Shown piece by piece: positions 32,153 to 42,401 of a DNA stretch of 64,000 nt. The DNA lies in contig JAAVVG010000004.1 of assembly GCA_012976225.1 (NCBI GenBank), forward strand, positions 372,001 through 436,000, written 5' to 3'. Under the pieces are notes generated by a model. It was not told the DNA's origin. It saw only the letters and a list, made by a program, of their open reading frames with translations, and ran no database searches. Every line of letters begins with the position of its first letter. Position 1 is the stretch's first letter. Source of the stretch: Golubevia sp. BC0850 (Eukaryota; Basidiomycota; Exobasidiomycetes; Golubeviales; Golubeviaceae). A program made the translations under genes and the position numbers.

Positions 32153-33782
32153 TTAGAAGAGTTTTGGGAGGGCGAAAGTACGACGAGCAGAGCTGGTTGA
32201 ACCTTCTTCGGCTGAAGCAGAGGTAGTTGAGTTTCTCGAGGCAGTGATCTCGTAAGTCTCATCAGAGTTTCCAGCAGCTCCTCCTCCGGTAGCGGTGGTG
32301 TTGACGGACTGTGGAGAAGAGAAAGAGAGAGAGAAGCAAAAGGGGAGGAGCGCGTCAGAGCTTCGATGATTTGAGAAGAGACAGCGGACTCTCAATTGAT
32401 ACAGATTTTCGAAGCTTTCAATAGACACTCACCATAGTGTAATAGGCATACACTCCGTCTTCCAAACTGTCTCCGATTAGTTCGAAGTCCCACTCTTGAT
32501 CTGTCGACAGAGCACTTTGGTAGATCGAGTCCTCGTCGTTGGTAGTCCTGACTCTATCATTATGATTGTTGTAAGGTGAAAGAGCCAAATAAGACTGCGT
32601 GTCGTTCTCTGAAACGAAAATTTGACCAGTATGAACCATTCTGAACAAGAGGTGAGAAGAGGGAACAAAAATGTGAGCGACCCGCGAATTTGCTCCAGTT
32701 TCCTCTCGAGGTAAGAGTATAGTACTGACCTGTTAGTAGCAATAGTTCCATTTTCATTTTGAATAACGTCTAGATGGACTTTGACGTGAGTGTGAATGGA
32801 GCGCGAAACGTAGTAGCCCGGAAGGACAGAGTAGATCTCAGAGACTCCTTCCGATGTGGTTGGCCAGATTCCTCTCAAGAAGGTGAGGTTGTCATCTGGT
32901 TCAGAAGACAGAGTGTTACCGCTGGAGACCCCAGCTCCGTTCCCTCCTCCCATTCCAGATCCGGATCCAGAAGGTGGACCGCTGGCGTTGCTACCGCTAC
33001 CACTTGGAGGTGAAGATGAGTTGGAAGATCCAGAAGAACCAGAGTTCCCAGACACGGACGAAGTCGTAAAAGCCGAGTAAACGCCGGATGCGTTGGCATG
33101 CCAGACCTCGATGTATGCGTTCTCGACAGGCCTGAGGAGGAGTGGAGGGAGGCGAAGATGGGTTGGTCAGTTGCTCGAGGGTTGGAGAAACGATGGCAAC
33201 TCACATGCAAGTCTCGATGTCTAGAACTCCAATGTCCATGATCATAGGGATTCCAGAAACACCATCCGTGTTATTTTGGCGTATGAGCTCATTAGCGACA
33301 TAATAGGGACCGTCGGTTTGCTGAAAGGTAGGGAGGAGAGGAAGAGAGAGAGAGACAGTTTAAGAGAGAGAGAGAGTCAGTTTAAGAGAGAGAGACGATC
33401 GAGAAAAGAAAAAGAAAAAGGAGACGACGGCTACTTCTTCATTCAATACACAGGTTTGGTTCTGTATGTAGTTCTTGTGAGGAGTAGCTCCATCGGCAGC
33501 AGTGATGTCCCTTTGCTCCATTGCTCGTTTGATCCAGTCGTTGGCGACTGGCAGTCCTCTCCTTCTGAGAGCTCTCTTAGCTTTCCTCTCCTGCATATAA
33601 GCTCTTGCATGATTTCCACAGTGATTAGCTCGAGATTGAAGTTTGTCGTGAGTAGCTCTAGCTGCGAGAAGTTCGCGATGAGAGAGGACGTGATGATGCT
33701 CCCCTGGATGAGCAGAGGTTGGAAGGACTAGACCCAAAGAAAGAAGAGTCAAAGAGAAGGATAGAAAAGATTTAGAGAACAT
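32153..33782 (-). CDS. Secreted intradiol ring-cleavage dioxygenase-like protein
   Basis: Five exons, 33782-33435, 33320-33205, 33131-32730, 32640-32433 and 32308-32153, in phase, giving 409 residues. Intradiol dioxygenases open catechol-type rings with non-heme Fe(III). This is the extracellular fungal type, with a signal peptide (SFLSFSLTLLSLGLVLPTSA) and an HPGEHHH segment. Seen here: DGPYYVANELIR, then ENAYIEVWHANASGVY, then PGYYVSRSIHTHVKVH, and TGQIF with TTNDEDSI near the end. The four expected metal ligands are present as Tyr161, a Tyr at 261 or 262, His268 and His270. A Ser/Gly/Asn-rich insert of about 45 residues lies between the first two motif blocks. The C-terminus is Ser/Thr-rich. 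The first donor (GTAGCC) is weak and was chosen by phase. The physiological substrate is unknown. Confidence 0.87.
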
Positions 33783-34839
33783 TAGAAGCTGAGTTTGTTG
33801 TGAGAACGATGGTTTGTATGAGAAGATGGGAAGCAATTTGTAGGACGAAGAATCCCCCCCCCCTTTTGAATCGCCTCTGCAGCCGTCTGTTCGAAGAGGC
33901 TGTATGCGGGCTAGCCGTTCAACCAACCAGAACATCCCTCAGAATTGATCGTAGGAGTCATTATTAATCAAGATGGTTCTAAGAACAAAACGCCAAGACC
34001 CATAAAAGGGTGAAACGATACTCCGACTGAACGATCTCAATGGTGCCGCCGTCAGAAAGCACAGGTTGCACAGCAGATGCCTAATGGGCAAATTTCAAGT
34101 CACCTCAGTCCTCAAGTCAGGTTGGATGTATTCGAAAGGTGCCCTTCTCCGCTGGATTAGCTCAGTTTTATTTCGAACGTGCATAGAAAAAGAGAGGCCT
34201 CTGTGAGATACTCCAATCGTTACGTGCCGCAGGCGATTGAAATGGAGGCTGGCTTCGAACAGGGACTTTGAGGCTCTGATTCCGCCCGAGCTAGAAAGGG
34301 AGTAAGATCTTCAGACGTGTGATTTCATAAATAATTGTTCAAAACCAGGGAGGATGGGTGCGTGCGCTGAAAGCTCCCCAAGACTTCAAGGAATGCTGTT
34401 GACTTTTCGGACAGGAGACGAAACATAGACGCTGGAATCCGGTAGGAGAAGTCAAAATGGAACCCATCAGGAAGCTGTTCATTCCTTTCTATACATTGAA
34501 TCGAATGAGATTAGATCTCTTGTAGATCGACTAGCTGATGAACGAAAGGGGAGTTTTTGATCTGGGAGGAGGAGATTTGAAATTTTCCGGAAAACGTGAA
34601 TTCATGCAGTAGTGTCTCTTGTTAGAAACATCATGGATTTTACTTTGTCTCGCTTCAGGGTTCGAAGACCTGACCTTGCTCTTTCAGGGCTATGGTCAGT
34701 CGGGCCGCACTCTCTTTCTCTCGAGTAGATTGGTTCAAACGATGTCGAACCTCTGTATTCGAGAATTGATAACGACTGTATAAAATCCAAGTATATATAT
34801 CTAGACATCAGAGAATCGACAGAGGAAAGCGAAGATCTT
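33783..34839. other. Intergenic region, no supported gene
   Basis: It lies upstream of the dioxygenase and downstream of the next secreted gene. A 97-codon minus-strand frame at 34602-34895 overlaps the last exon of that gene in another frame and has no features. Nothing else is seen. Confidence 0.55.
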
Positions 34840-35881
34840 TTAACCCAAAAGGTCAAAGTCATCGACGTTGCGAATTGCAGCCTGGAAAGAAGCAAAGGGA
34901 GGGAAGGAAAGACTACACAACACGGTCAGCCTCTGAGAGCTGAGATCCAGATTCTAGATTTGTGTTCGAGAGAGGAGAAAATGTTACTTACAGAGAAAGA
35001 ACTCTCGTCGCGACGAACGACGTCTGCTACAGTATCTTGAGCTTCCTTCCTCGTTGAAGCCCAACCAGACAAGGCAAGAGATGCCGTGACAGCTCCCAAC
35101 ATACCTGTCAAAAGTTTGTTCATTGAACTCATCGTCTTCTGGGGTGAATCAGAGAGAGGATCCTCGTCGAAGTCTCTGGCGCTGATGGCTTCTAGGGCGG
35201 CCATGAACTCAGCTGAAGAAGGAAAGATAAGGCAGAGCGAGATTTGAATGGATGGGTGAGGATAGTTAGATGGATCATAGAAGAAGCTCTGCTTCAGATG
35301 AGTGAGCAACTGAGCAGAAGAAGTGAAGAACTCACGAGAGAAGGAAGTCTTTTCCACAGCGCGAGCTTCAACATCTGCCCCCTTGTTAAAGAGCGGTCTA
35401 AGCACTTGGTCGACGAATACAGCTCTTCCGGGTCCTCCCAGAAGTATCTTGCCAATGTTCTTGCGTGAAATGTCTCCAGCAGGCAGGTCTCGAGGAAGCT
35501 CTCCAAAGGCTTTCCTGAGATCTGAGAGCTCCTGACTCTCCTTGGGGGTCTGGCCCTGTTTGGATCGTTCAGACCCTTTGGACCGAGAGTAGAACTGGCT
35601 GCCAGCTGCTTCCAAGAAAAGTGGAATGAGGGTCAGCTAGGGATCGAGTATCGACGCCGTTTCACGCAGAAAGAACTTGCAACTCACGTCAGCTCCTGGA
35701 AGGTGGCCTTCCTCGTGTTGCTGCTGAGAATGAGGAAAAAGTTTGAAAATTAGTAAGAGAGAGCTGTCGGACTCGAGAATATGCACAACGATGTACTCAC
35801 GTTGACAGCAGGGGCAGCCGAGACTACGGTTGACGAAACCAAGGCAATGGAGATGGCGAGATTGATCTTGTTGAACTGCAT
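34840..35881 (-). CDS. Secreted protein of unknown function
   Basis: Five exons, 35881-35801, 35723-35688, 35636-35336, 35212-34992 and 34881-34840, in phase, giving 226 residues. The start at 35881 opens a signal peptide (MQFNKINLAISIALVSSTVVSAAPAVN). The mature chain has LTLIPLFLEAAGSQFYSRSK, then a Gly-rich GKILLGGPGRAVFVDQVLRPLF, and EFMAALEAISARDFDEDP. Near the end is a weakly hydrophobic SMNKLLTGMLGAVTASLALSGW. It has no cysteine and no domain I recognise. The second intron is only 51 nt (GTGAGT to CTAG). It was chosen because the alternative acceptor 27 nt later breaks the frame. A TATAAAA box lies 180 bp upstream. It is a neighbour of other extracellular genes and may act outside the cell. 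Confidence 0.78.
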
Positions 35882-36060
35882 GTTTGAGTGAAGTTAATGG
35901 AATATATGTCAGACTTCAAAGAAGAAGTGTTTCGGATAGGTAATGAAAGGCGAAAGGAAGAGGTAGTTAGAACAGGCAGTAGCCAGCTACTGAAAGAAGA
36001 AGAAAAGTTGACGAGGAGAAAAGTGTGAGGGAAACGGAAATGTAGTAGGAAAAGGGTCCC

Positions 36061-36067
36061 TTTTATA
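36061..36067 (-). promoter_or_regulatory. TATA box of secreted gene at 35881
   Basis: The minus strand reads TATAAAA 180 bp before the ATG at 35881, preceded by AT-poor sequence. Position and exact match to the consensus suggest a core promoter element. Confidence 0.5.
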
Positions 36068-37133
36068 TCATCTTCTGGATAGAAAGGGGTTCCCTTATTC
36101 CGGAGAATGATTTGGTGATGATCCCGGAACCAAGTTCTTTATTAGAGAAAGGATTCTCACTTGCGTATGCTGCAATGTTTGAATTACCTTGGACCTGCTC
36201 CTTGAAAGGTTGTTGAACAATAGTCATCATCCCATCCTCTACAATGGAATTGAAGGAGGCGCCGTGAAGTTTGAAACCGAACGCATGCCTGTAAAGATGG
36301 AAGGGTGCGATTGAGGGATGGAGTGGGTCCTACTGAGGTCACATAAGTGAGGAGCCTTTTACTTAATCAAATACTTCAGCGATCTGCTCTCCAGTGGCTT
36401 ATCGTGGAGATCACTGCTATTAAGTGATTGACATGATCTTCGATATGGACGATGGGTTCGCATGGAGACAGCGAGACAGGCATTCTTTTTCTCCGAATGA
36501 GGAGGGTATGTTTCCCACTTCGATAAATTGGCATTCCCTATGTTTTGATTCCTCTGTTAGACATCTTGAGTTGAACAAATGCTTTGGACGGGTGAGAAGA
36601 AGAAAGGGGAAAGAGAGAGAGAGAGAGAAAGGGATGGGATGGTACACAGCTTAAATAAATGAACGTGGCAGCAGAAAATTGAAGAAGTTGAAGCTCCCAC
36701 CTTTTTGACTTCACCGGTTCGCCTGAGACTAGTTTGCTTGATTTTTTCAGCTCAATCTAGAAATGGAAAGGTCTCGGATACGAGTTTCCAGCGAAAATAG
36801 CTTACTATGTCGAATCGCCCAATCTTCCATCTGGGCCTTTTCGTCGCTCATTGCGTCTCTTGATTCGGCACTTTCCACGTTGGAGTCCACATTCCTCTCA
36901 GGATAGTTACAGGGGGGAGACTTTATCTGATTAACCTAGGTAACGGTACTATGACAAAGGGCCTCTGTGGACTGATCCTAGCTTGAGACTGAATCGGTCT
37001 CGTTCTGCAAATTGCCACCGCTCGAGAGATTCGAAAACCGGCCTTCTGAACTGGACAGATGCCCTGAGGAATTTAAATACGGATGCAGACGAGAAGGTTC
37101 GACACTCCAAAAGCCGACCAGCTCCTGTTTGCC

Positions 37134-37140
37134 TATAAAA
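37134..37140 (+). promoter_or_regulatory. TATA box of small secreted gene at 37271
   Basis: Exact TATAAAA 131 bp before the ATG, followed by a CT-rich stretch (about 37185-37265) of the kind found in strong fungal promoters. Confidence 0.6.
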
Positions 37141-37270
37141 GCTGGCGACTTTTCTCACTTCTTCTCAATTCCTTCACCTAATAACATCTCTTACTTCTCT
37201 CCTCCTCTTCTTCTCCCTCTTCACGATCGATCTCATTCCATCTCTTCTCCACTTCCTCTCATCCTTCAAC

Positions 37271-37871
37271 ATGCAAGTCATCATCCTCTCCTCTTCCCTT
37301 CTCCTCGTCGCCACCTCCCTGGTTTCAATCAGGGCTGCCCCCACTCAACAAATGGAAGAGCGCTCGGTGGTCAACTTGAACTACACAGTCAACTTTGCCC
37401 TCAAGAATTGTGCAGTTCAAGCTCCTGACTACATGACTTACGCTATCAAGGACTCTGTCAACGACTGCCTCGATTTCTGCGGTAAGTGCTCCCACTAGAC
37501 TCCTAAGCGTCGATTCGAGTCAATATGCATTCTCAACACAATCTGACCTTTGATTTGCTCTCTTCTTGTCTACAGATTCTGTCTCTGGATGTAAATTTGT
37601 CAACGTCTACAGCGATGCCAACTCTGCCAAGACGAATGGACTCGTGAGTGCTCCCTTGTTTATCTGTTTCTTGAAAATCTCCCCTTTCACTGACTCCGTT
37701 CTCTCTCTTATTCTTCAATCATCTTTTCAGACCTGCTCTCTCTACAAATCCTCTCACGACGCTTCGACCTTGACGAACTGCGGGAACCAAGATCAAAAGG
37801 GCAACGGATCCAAGAACTCCATCTATGGCTCGACCGGTTACGTCAAGCAGCTTTCTGGATTTGCCATCTAG
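37271..37871 (+). CDS. Small secreted cysteine-rich protein, PAN/apple-like
   Basis: Three exons, 37271-37481, 37576-37643 and 37731-37871, in phase, giving 139 residues. The start at 37271 opens a signal peptide (MQVIILSSSLLLVATSLVSIRAA). The mature part has about six cysteines: NCAVQ, DCLDFCDSVSGCKF, TCSLY and NCGNQ. The order CLDFC, then GCKFVNVYSDANS, then TCSLYKSSHDASTLTNCG, resembles the PAN/apple-like secreted proteins of basidiomycetes, which are thought to bind protein or sugar. The family call is tentative. It has a strong TATA box and CT-rich leader, so expression may be high. Confidence 0.82.
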
Positions 37872-38383
37872 TTTGTGAAGTACCTGTCATGATCCAATTT
37901 CTTCTTCATGTCTATACACCAAGCTTTCGGGAGTCCCTGGGATGTCCTCCAAGCATGTGACAAAATCGTCACCGTCCCAGCTGCTATCAATGTCTTATAC
38001 TCTCCCAACACGAATATTCTCACTTCTTCCCAAGGTCTGAGAGTTATTACCCCTCCTGTCTCGGCTCTAAGAAGGAGGAAAAACACTCGACTTTCTGAGC
38101 AGAGCAAGGTGTCATCGCTTCCATCGCTCCGCTTCTCCATTTCATCAATCTGAATTGCCTCATTTCTTTCCTTTTCCACGTTCTCCGACCTGGTTGCTTG
38201 TTCGGTTGGTATTAGCAAGGCAGGTCGAAGTCTCGCTTTCGTTTTATGCACAACGGAGTTAGGATGGAAGATAAGAAGCTAACTACAGGTCAGAAGCTAC
38301 GGACATGGAAACAAATACAGACTTGAAAGTAAAGATGATGCTTTGTTGCGATAAAAGCCAGGACGAACGATCCACCGGGCAGC
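37872..38383. other. Convergent 3' region
   Basis: This 512-bp interval lies between the stop of the PAN-like gene and the stop of the GPI-type wall protein gene. The 127-codon minus frame and 81-codon plus frame here overlap each other and show no domain. Confidence 0.55.
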
Positions 38384-39373
38384 TCAAAGGGTAGTAGTAG
38401 CGAGCGACAGAGCACTCAAGCCGGCGAGAACCATCCAATACCTGAGTCCTACTGGAGAATCGATTGAGCGAGAAAAGATGGCCAAGTAGAAGGACAGACG
38501 TCCGTCAAGTTGTGAGGTGGCAAAAGTAAAAGGAAGAAATCGAAGTTGACTCACGACCAGAAGACTCAGCACCGTCTGCGTCTGAAATACGTACGTTGAT
38601 GTCGGAAGTAGCGGTGGGAATTAAAGTCACAGAAGGAGTGACTTCTGGCTTAAAGGTTCCAGTTTGATCCTCTGTAAGTGTAGACATGTTAAAGGCAGAC
38701 TGACCTACATCCAATCTGATGGGGATTTTGTCACGATTCGTCATCTTCTCGTCCTTGAAAGCAATAGTGAAGTGCATATCCCAATATCCAGCTAGAAGAG
38801 AGGGAACAACGAGAAACGAAGATATAGCAGAGCTCAGACTAAGTCTCAGAAGGAGCGGCGAAATGACGATGAACTCACGATCAAGGTTTGAGGGAAGGTT
38901 GACAGCTACGGCACCTTCAACTCCAGAAACTAAGGCAACGAAAAGGAGAAAAAAATAGGAATGTGAGATTTGAATAGGAGTGGATTCAGGAGACTCTTGT
39001 TCAAACCACAGACGAACCTTCACCAAGATAGAAATGCGCGGAGTTTGGGCCGACGTCAGGATTTAAAAAAGGAGCTCTCTGGATGGTAACGGACATTGGA
39101 GATCCTGGTGGATAGCTGAAACCTTTTGGACAGAAGTTGGCACATAAGTCTTCTTGAGTCCAGGTTGCGTTGTACCATGTGATAACGTTTTGTTGTCCAA
39201 TGACCCTAAGAGAGTAACAGAAGAAGAGAGGATTCCGGCGTCAGCTTCGGTTGAAACGAAAAGTAGACACCTCACCTTACTCACCACTTAGTTTGCTGTG
39301 GTAAGTTCTCATTAGGGTAGGTGATTTGCATGTAATTGCCTGCGTTTGCGTTGGCCACAGAGAGAGTGCTCAT
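38384..39373 (-). CDS. Kre9/Knh1-like N-terminal domain protein with GPI-type C-terminus
   Basis: Five exons, 39373-39285, 39205 to about 39024, 38929-38879, 38791-38555 and 38451-38384, in phase, giving about 208 residues. The block MQITYPNENLPQQTKW, then VIGQQNVITWYNATW, matches the start of the Ser/Thr-rich GPI-anchored Kre9/Knh1-like domain found in fungal wall proteins. The protein ends in YWMVLAGLSALSLATTTL, a hydrophobic tail as in GPI-anchor signals. The end of exon 2 is uncertain by 6 nt (39024 or 39018); both keep the frame. Oddly, no signal peptide is encoded at the only visible ATG, although a TATA box sits about 90 bp upstream. A leader exon may have been missed. Probable wall location is inferred. 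Confidence 0.72.
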
Positions 39374-40605
39374 GTTGTTTAGAAGTTGGAAGTTTGGGAA
39401 GTGGGAGGTTGGGAAGTTGGGGAAAGGAAACTCTTCACAGCTTCACAGAAGTTGGCACCTTTTTATACCCAAGTGTGGCGTTCTTTTCGATCTGAGTTCC
39501 CATGAGGTTTTTGAGTGTCTCAGTGACTCAGTATAACTTAAATAGAGAACAAAGATAGCGTCGACTTGGGAAGAGACTCAGTAGACGTGGGAGAAGAGAC
39601 TCAGTAGAGGGCGTACAGTACACTACGCCCAATTAATTAAAATTGCTCTTCATTTTTAATTCACGCTCACTTCTTCACAGCCTTTGAAACTCTCACGAAT
39701 TTCTTGTTCTTGATTGAATTTAAAGTTTCGAGAGCTACCGGCTTACGAGGAATCCTCGAGACTCGAGAGTCGGGAGTATACGTCTTTCAAACCCCTTTCC
39801 AGAACCCAGAATCGCAATTGGCATCAATGATTCGAGCCCTTAACTCACTCTCCCGTTCTGTAGCACCAGGCTGTGTGGTTCAAGTATTATCAGATTGAGG
39901 TTGTCTCTTCTCATCTTCTTTCTCCGACAGCTGAGGGCGGAAGAAGTAAGAGGGAAGAGGTAATCCATGAACCTTTATAGAAGGTCTGTAGATGAAATGG
40001 TAACGGTCGACCAAAATAGTGAGGGAGAGAACGGATTCAACTCAGAAGAGGAAACAAGAGGGCAGGGGTAAGAGAAAACAGGGAAAGCACAGGAAGTTCA
40101 AAGGGTCAAATAAGGCTGCTCCGATGCGCAGACTCTTCTTGGATTTTCGTCAAACTTCTCTTTTGCTGTTTCCAGGACTGTTACGAACGAGAAGAAGGAG
40201 ACCTCGCATCATCTGCGGAGCGACCGTCATAACTGTCAACTGATCCTTCAAACTCAACCAACCAATGACCCAAATTGATGCTCCTCTCATACCACCCCGA
40301 TCCAAGGATTCAAGTCAAAAATCACGAAAGCGAACTGGGGATAGTGAGCTAGATGTAAATTGACTGAAAAGAGAGCGATTTCGAAGAACAAGAAGAATTT
40401 CGCTTGTCCGACCCTCACAAGTTTTCTAACGCTCCCAATCTTGGGCCGATTACTCTTTTCACACATACCCGGATAGTGTCCTGCTACTTGAGCTTGTGGA
40501 GACTTTCTCAGTTGAAGACCTGTTGGCGGCGAGCAAAAGAACGAAACATCACCATCAGCGACTTCGAGCCAAACTTCAACCCAAAAAAAAAAGATCGACT
40601 CACCT
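39374..40605. other. Intergenic region, no supported gene
   Basis: It lies between the Kre9-like gene and the F-box gene. Apart from the TATA box at 39461, only short frames of 64-117 codons were seen, overlapping each other and without domains. One at 39704-39898 has a protein-like composition but no partner exon. Confidence 0.5.
39461..39467 (-). promoter_or_regulatory. TATA box of Kre9-like gene
   Basis: The minus strand reads TATAAAA about 90 bp before the ATG at 39373, which supports transcription starting just upstream of that ATG. Confidence 0.5.
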
Positions 40606-42027
40606 TCAGAGAAACTCTTCAACCAAACCACCATTCTCAAACAACCTTTTCAAGATCTCAGCTTCTCCCAATTCGATCCCTGCATTCTGACAATTGATCC
40701 TCAGCTTTTTCGCCAACCTCTCGAACTCTCGATCTGCCAACTCGTCGAAGTAACAATGATAAATCTTGAGTGCTCGAAGACTTGATCTAAAGAAAGGACC
40801 CTCTGAACTGATGTTTGAAGTCCCTTCGATCAGATAATTCAAATAGTCATAATGCCACTCCAACTCAAAAGAATGTGGACCAGCTTCTAATAGTCTAGAT
40901 GTAATTTCGTAATCTAAAGAAGGCAAGCCGCATAATTCTAGTTTTTGAAGACTTGGAGGCAGATTCTCAAGTTTGAAATAGAGTGAACTGTCTGGAGAGT
41001 GGATTGTGACTATTAGATGCTCTAGAACTTGAAATTCATGGAAAGAAAGGATCTCCTTGGTGCCCAATGAGTAGAGTAAAGTTGGGACGATTTTTAAAAA
41101 ACGTAGAGTAGCTTGACAATTGAGGCGTGTAATAAAAGAAGTTGACTTAGGATAGGAGAATTTCACCGAGTCAAATTCCAACTTCTCTAATTGAGGTAAC
41201 TCTGCTAGCACATGATAGACTTCTTCGTCCCTTGTAATTGGAATTAGAGCTAGATTTTTCACTTTCGAACCGACCAGTCTTTGTCTGGCGATTTCTAGAT
41301 CCATTGAATTCTGCACCAGGGTAAAATTGGGACCTTTCCAAGGCACTTCTATATGAATGGAGTTTGAAACTGTTGAAAGTTCTGAAAGAGCTAGGGATGT
41401 GAATCCATAACTTACTGAACTCGGATCGATTCCAATTATGTCAATTAGTGGGGCTAGGCCTTCTGGATGATGCTTGAAGAGAAAGTTCTGACAATTAACA
41501 CTCTCGAGACTCTTGAGATGATTTGGCTGTTCATCTATAACTTCATCTGAGAATTTACTTGTTAGAAATCTCATCATCTGTCTTTGATGATCTTCTTCCC
41601 AACGTATCTTGTAGAGAGGATCGCATTCGCACCTCCGAGAGAAGCTCGAGATTTCCTGAATGGAAGTAGAAGCTTCCAAAATCCTTTCCCTCGCTTTAAA
41701 CTGTCTGCTCTTGAAGGTTTGAGGTCCCTTTCTTTTACGTTTCTCATAATCACAGTGGTGGTAGAACATCAAATGTTTGATCCTCCTTACCAAATCTGGT
41801 CTACTCTTGATTCTCTGCTCGAACAGATGGTAATAATTTTCGCTTAAGATTAAGTTGGTCCAAAGAGCTTCTTCACCAATGTCAAAGAAAAGTTTGCTGG
41901 TTCTCATGAGTGCTAAGGTAGAACATGTTCCTCCATCACTTTCAGGAAACCAAGCCAACTCATTCTCTCTTAAGAATTGAAAGACCTGGATGAGAATCTC
42001 CTTTGGTAGATCGCAGAGGTTATGCAT
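40606..42027 (-). CDS. F-box protein
   Basis: One exon, 473 residues. The N-terminus is an F-box: MHNLCDLPKEILIQVFQFL, then STLALMRTSKLFFDIGEEALWTNLIL. This would bind Skp1 in an SCF ubiquitin ligase. The rest has leucine-rich spacing (for example LPQLEKLEFDSVKF and LPPSLQKLELCGLPSLDYEI), so substrate recognition by leucine-rich repeats is likely. It is divergent from STN1, with 374 bp between starts. The product differs clearly from the F-box protein at 13 kb. The substrate is unknown. Confidence 0.82.
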   Translation of the reverse strand: MHNLCDLPKEILIQVFQFLRENELAWFPESDGGTCSTLALMRTSKLFFDIGEEALWTNLILSENYYHLFEQRIKSRPDLVRRIKHLMFYHHCDYEKRKRKGPQTFKSRQFKARERILEASTSIQEISSFSRRCECDPLYKIRWEEDHQRQMMRFLTSKFSDEVIDEQPNHLKSLESVNCQNFLFKHHPEGLAPLIDIIGIDPSSVSYGFTSLALSELSTVSNSIHIEVPWKGPNFTLVQNSMDLEIARQRLVGSKVKNLALIPITRDEEVYHVLAELPQLEKLEFDSVKFSYPKSTSFITRLNCQATLRFLKIVPTLLYSLGTKEILSFHEFQVLEHLIVTIHSPDSSLYFKLENLPPSLQKLELCGLPSLDYEITSRLLEAGPHSFELEWHYDYLNYLIEGTSNISSEGPFFRSSLRALKIYHCYFDELADREFERLAKKLRINCQNAGIELGEAEILKRLFENGGLVEEFL

Positions 42028-42401
42028 CGGGGAGATTTGGACAGAACCGGATGATCAAAGATCTGTTCGAGAGGTAGAGGAGAGAGGATGTGAGCTGGTT
42101 GAGTGGTGACTGAGGGAGGTGGAAGGGTGGAGTCAATGACAGAGCCCGATTCTCTACCTCGACTTTCCAATTTGAGACACTATGATGAGCTGACTAGTCA
42201 CTCACAATTTGCAGAATTCAAGAAGAGACGGTAAGAGTTGGGAAGAAAGAGATTCGATCCAGTTTGACCCAAAGAAAAGTCACTCAGTCGCGACATCCAT
42301 CAGCGCATCAGCATCAGCTGTTGAACAACACCGCATCCAGCAAGTTCTAATGGCTATTCAAACATAGTAGCAACCTTTCAATCCTCTCATCCGAATCTTC
42401 A
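42028..42401. other. Divergent promoter region, F-box gene and STN1
   Basis: This 374-bp interval lies between two divergent starts. No clear TATA box or gene is seen. Confidence 0.5.

Larger units (their letters stand above)
35882..37270. other. Divergent intergenic region between two secreted genes
   Basis: This 1.4 kb between divergent starts at 35881 and 37271 holds a TATA box for each. Both-strand frames of 69-76 codons near 36420-36660 span a short GA-rich tract and are not supported. Confidence 0.55.

Noticed and set aside
39704-39898. 64-codon frame with protein-like composition
   Set aside because: It begins without a clear ATG context, has no partner exon and no known motif.
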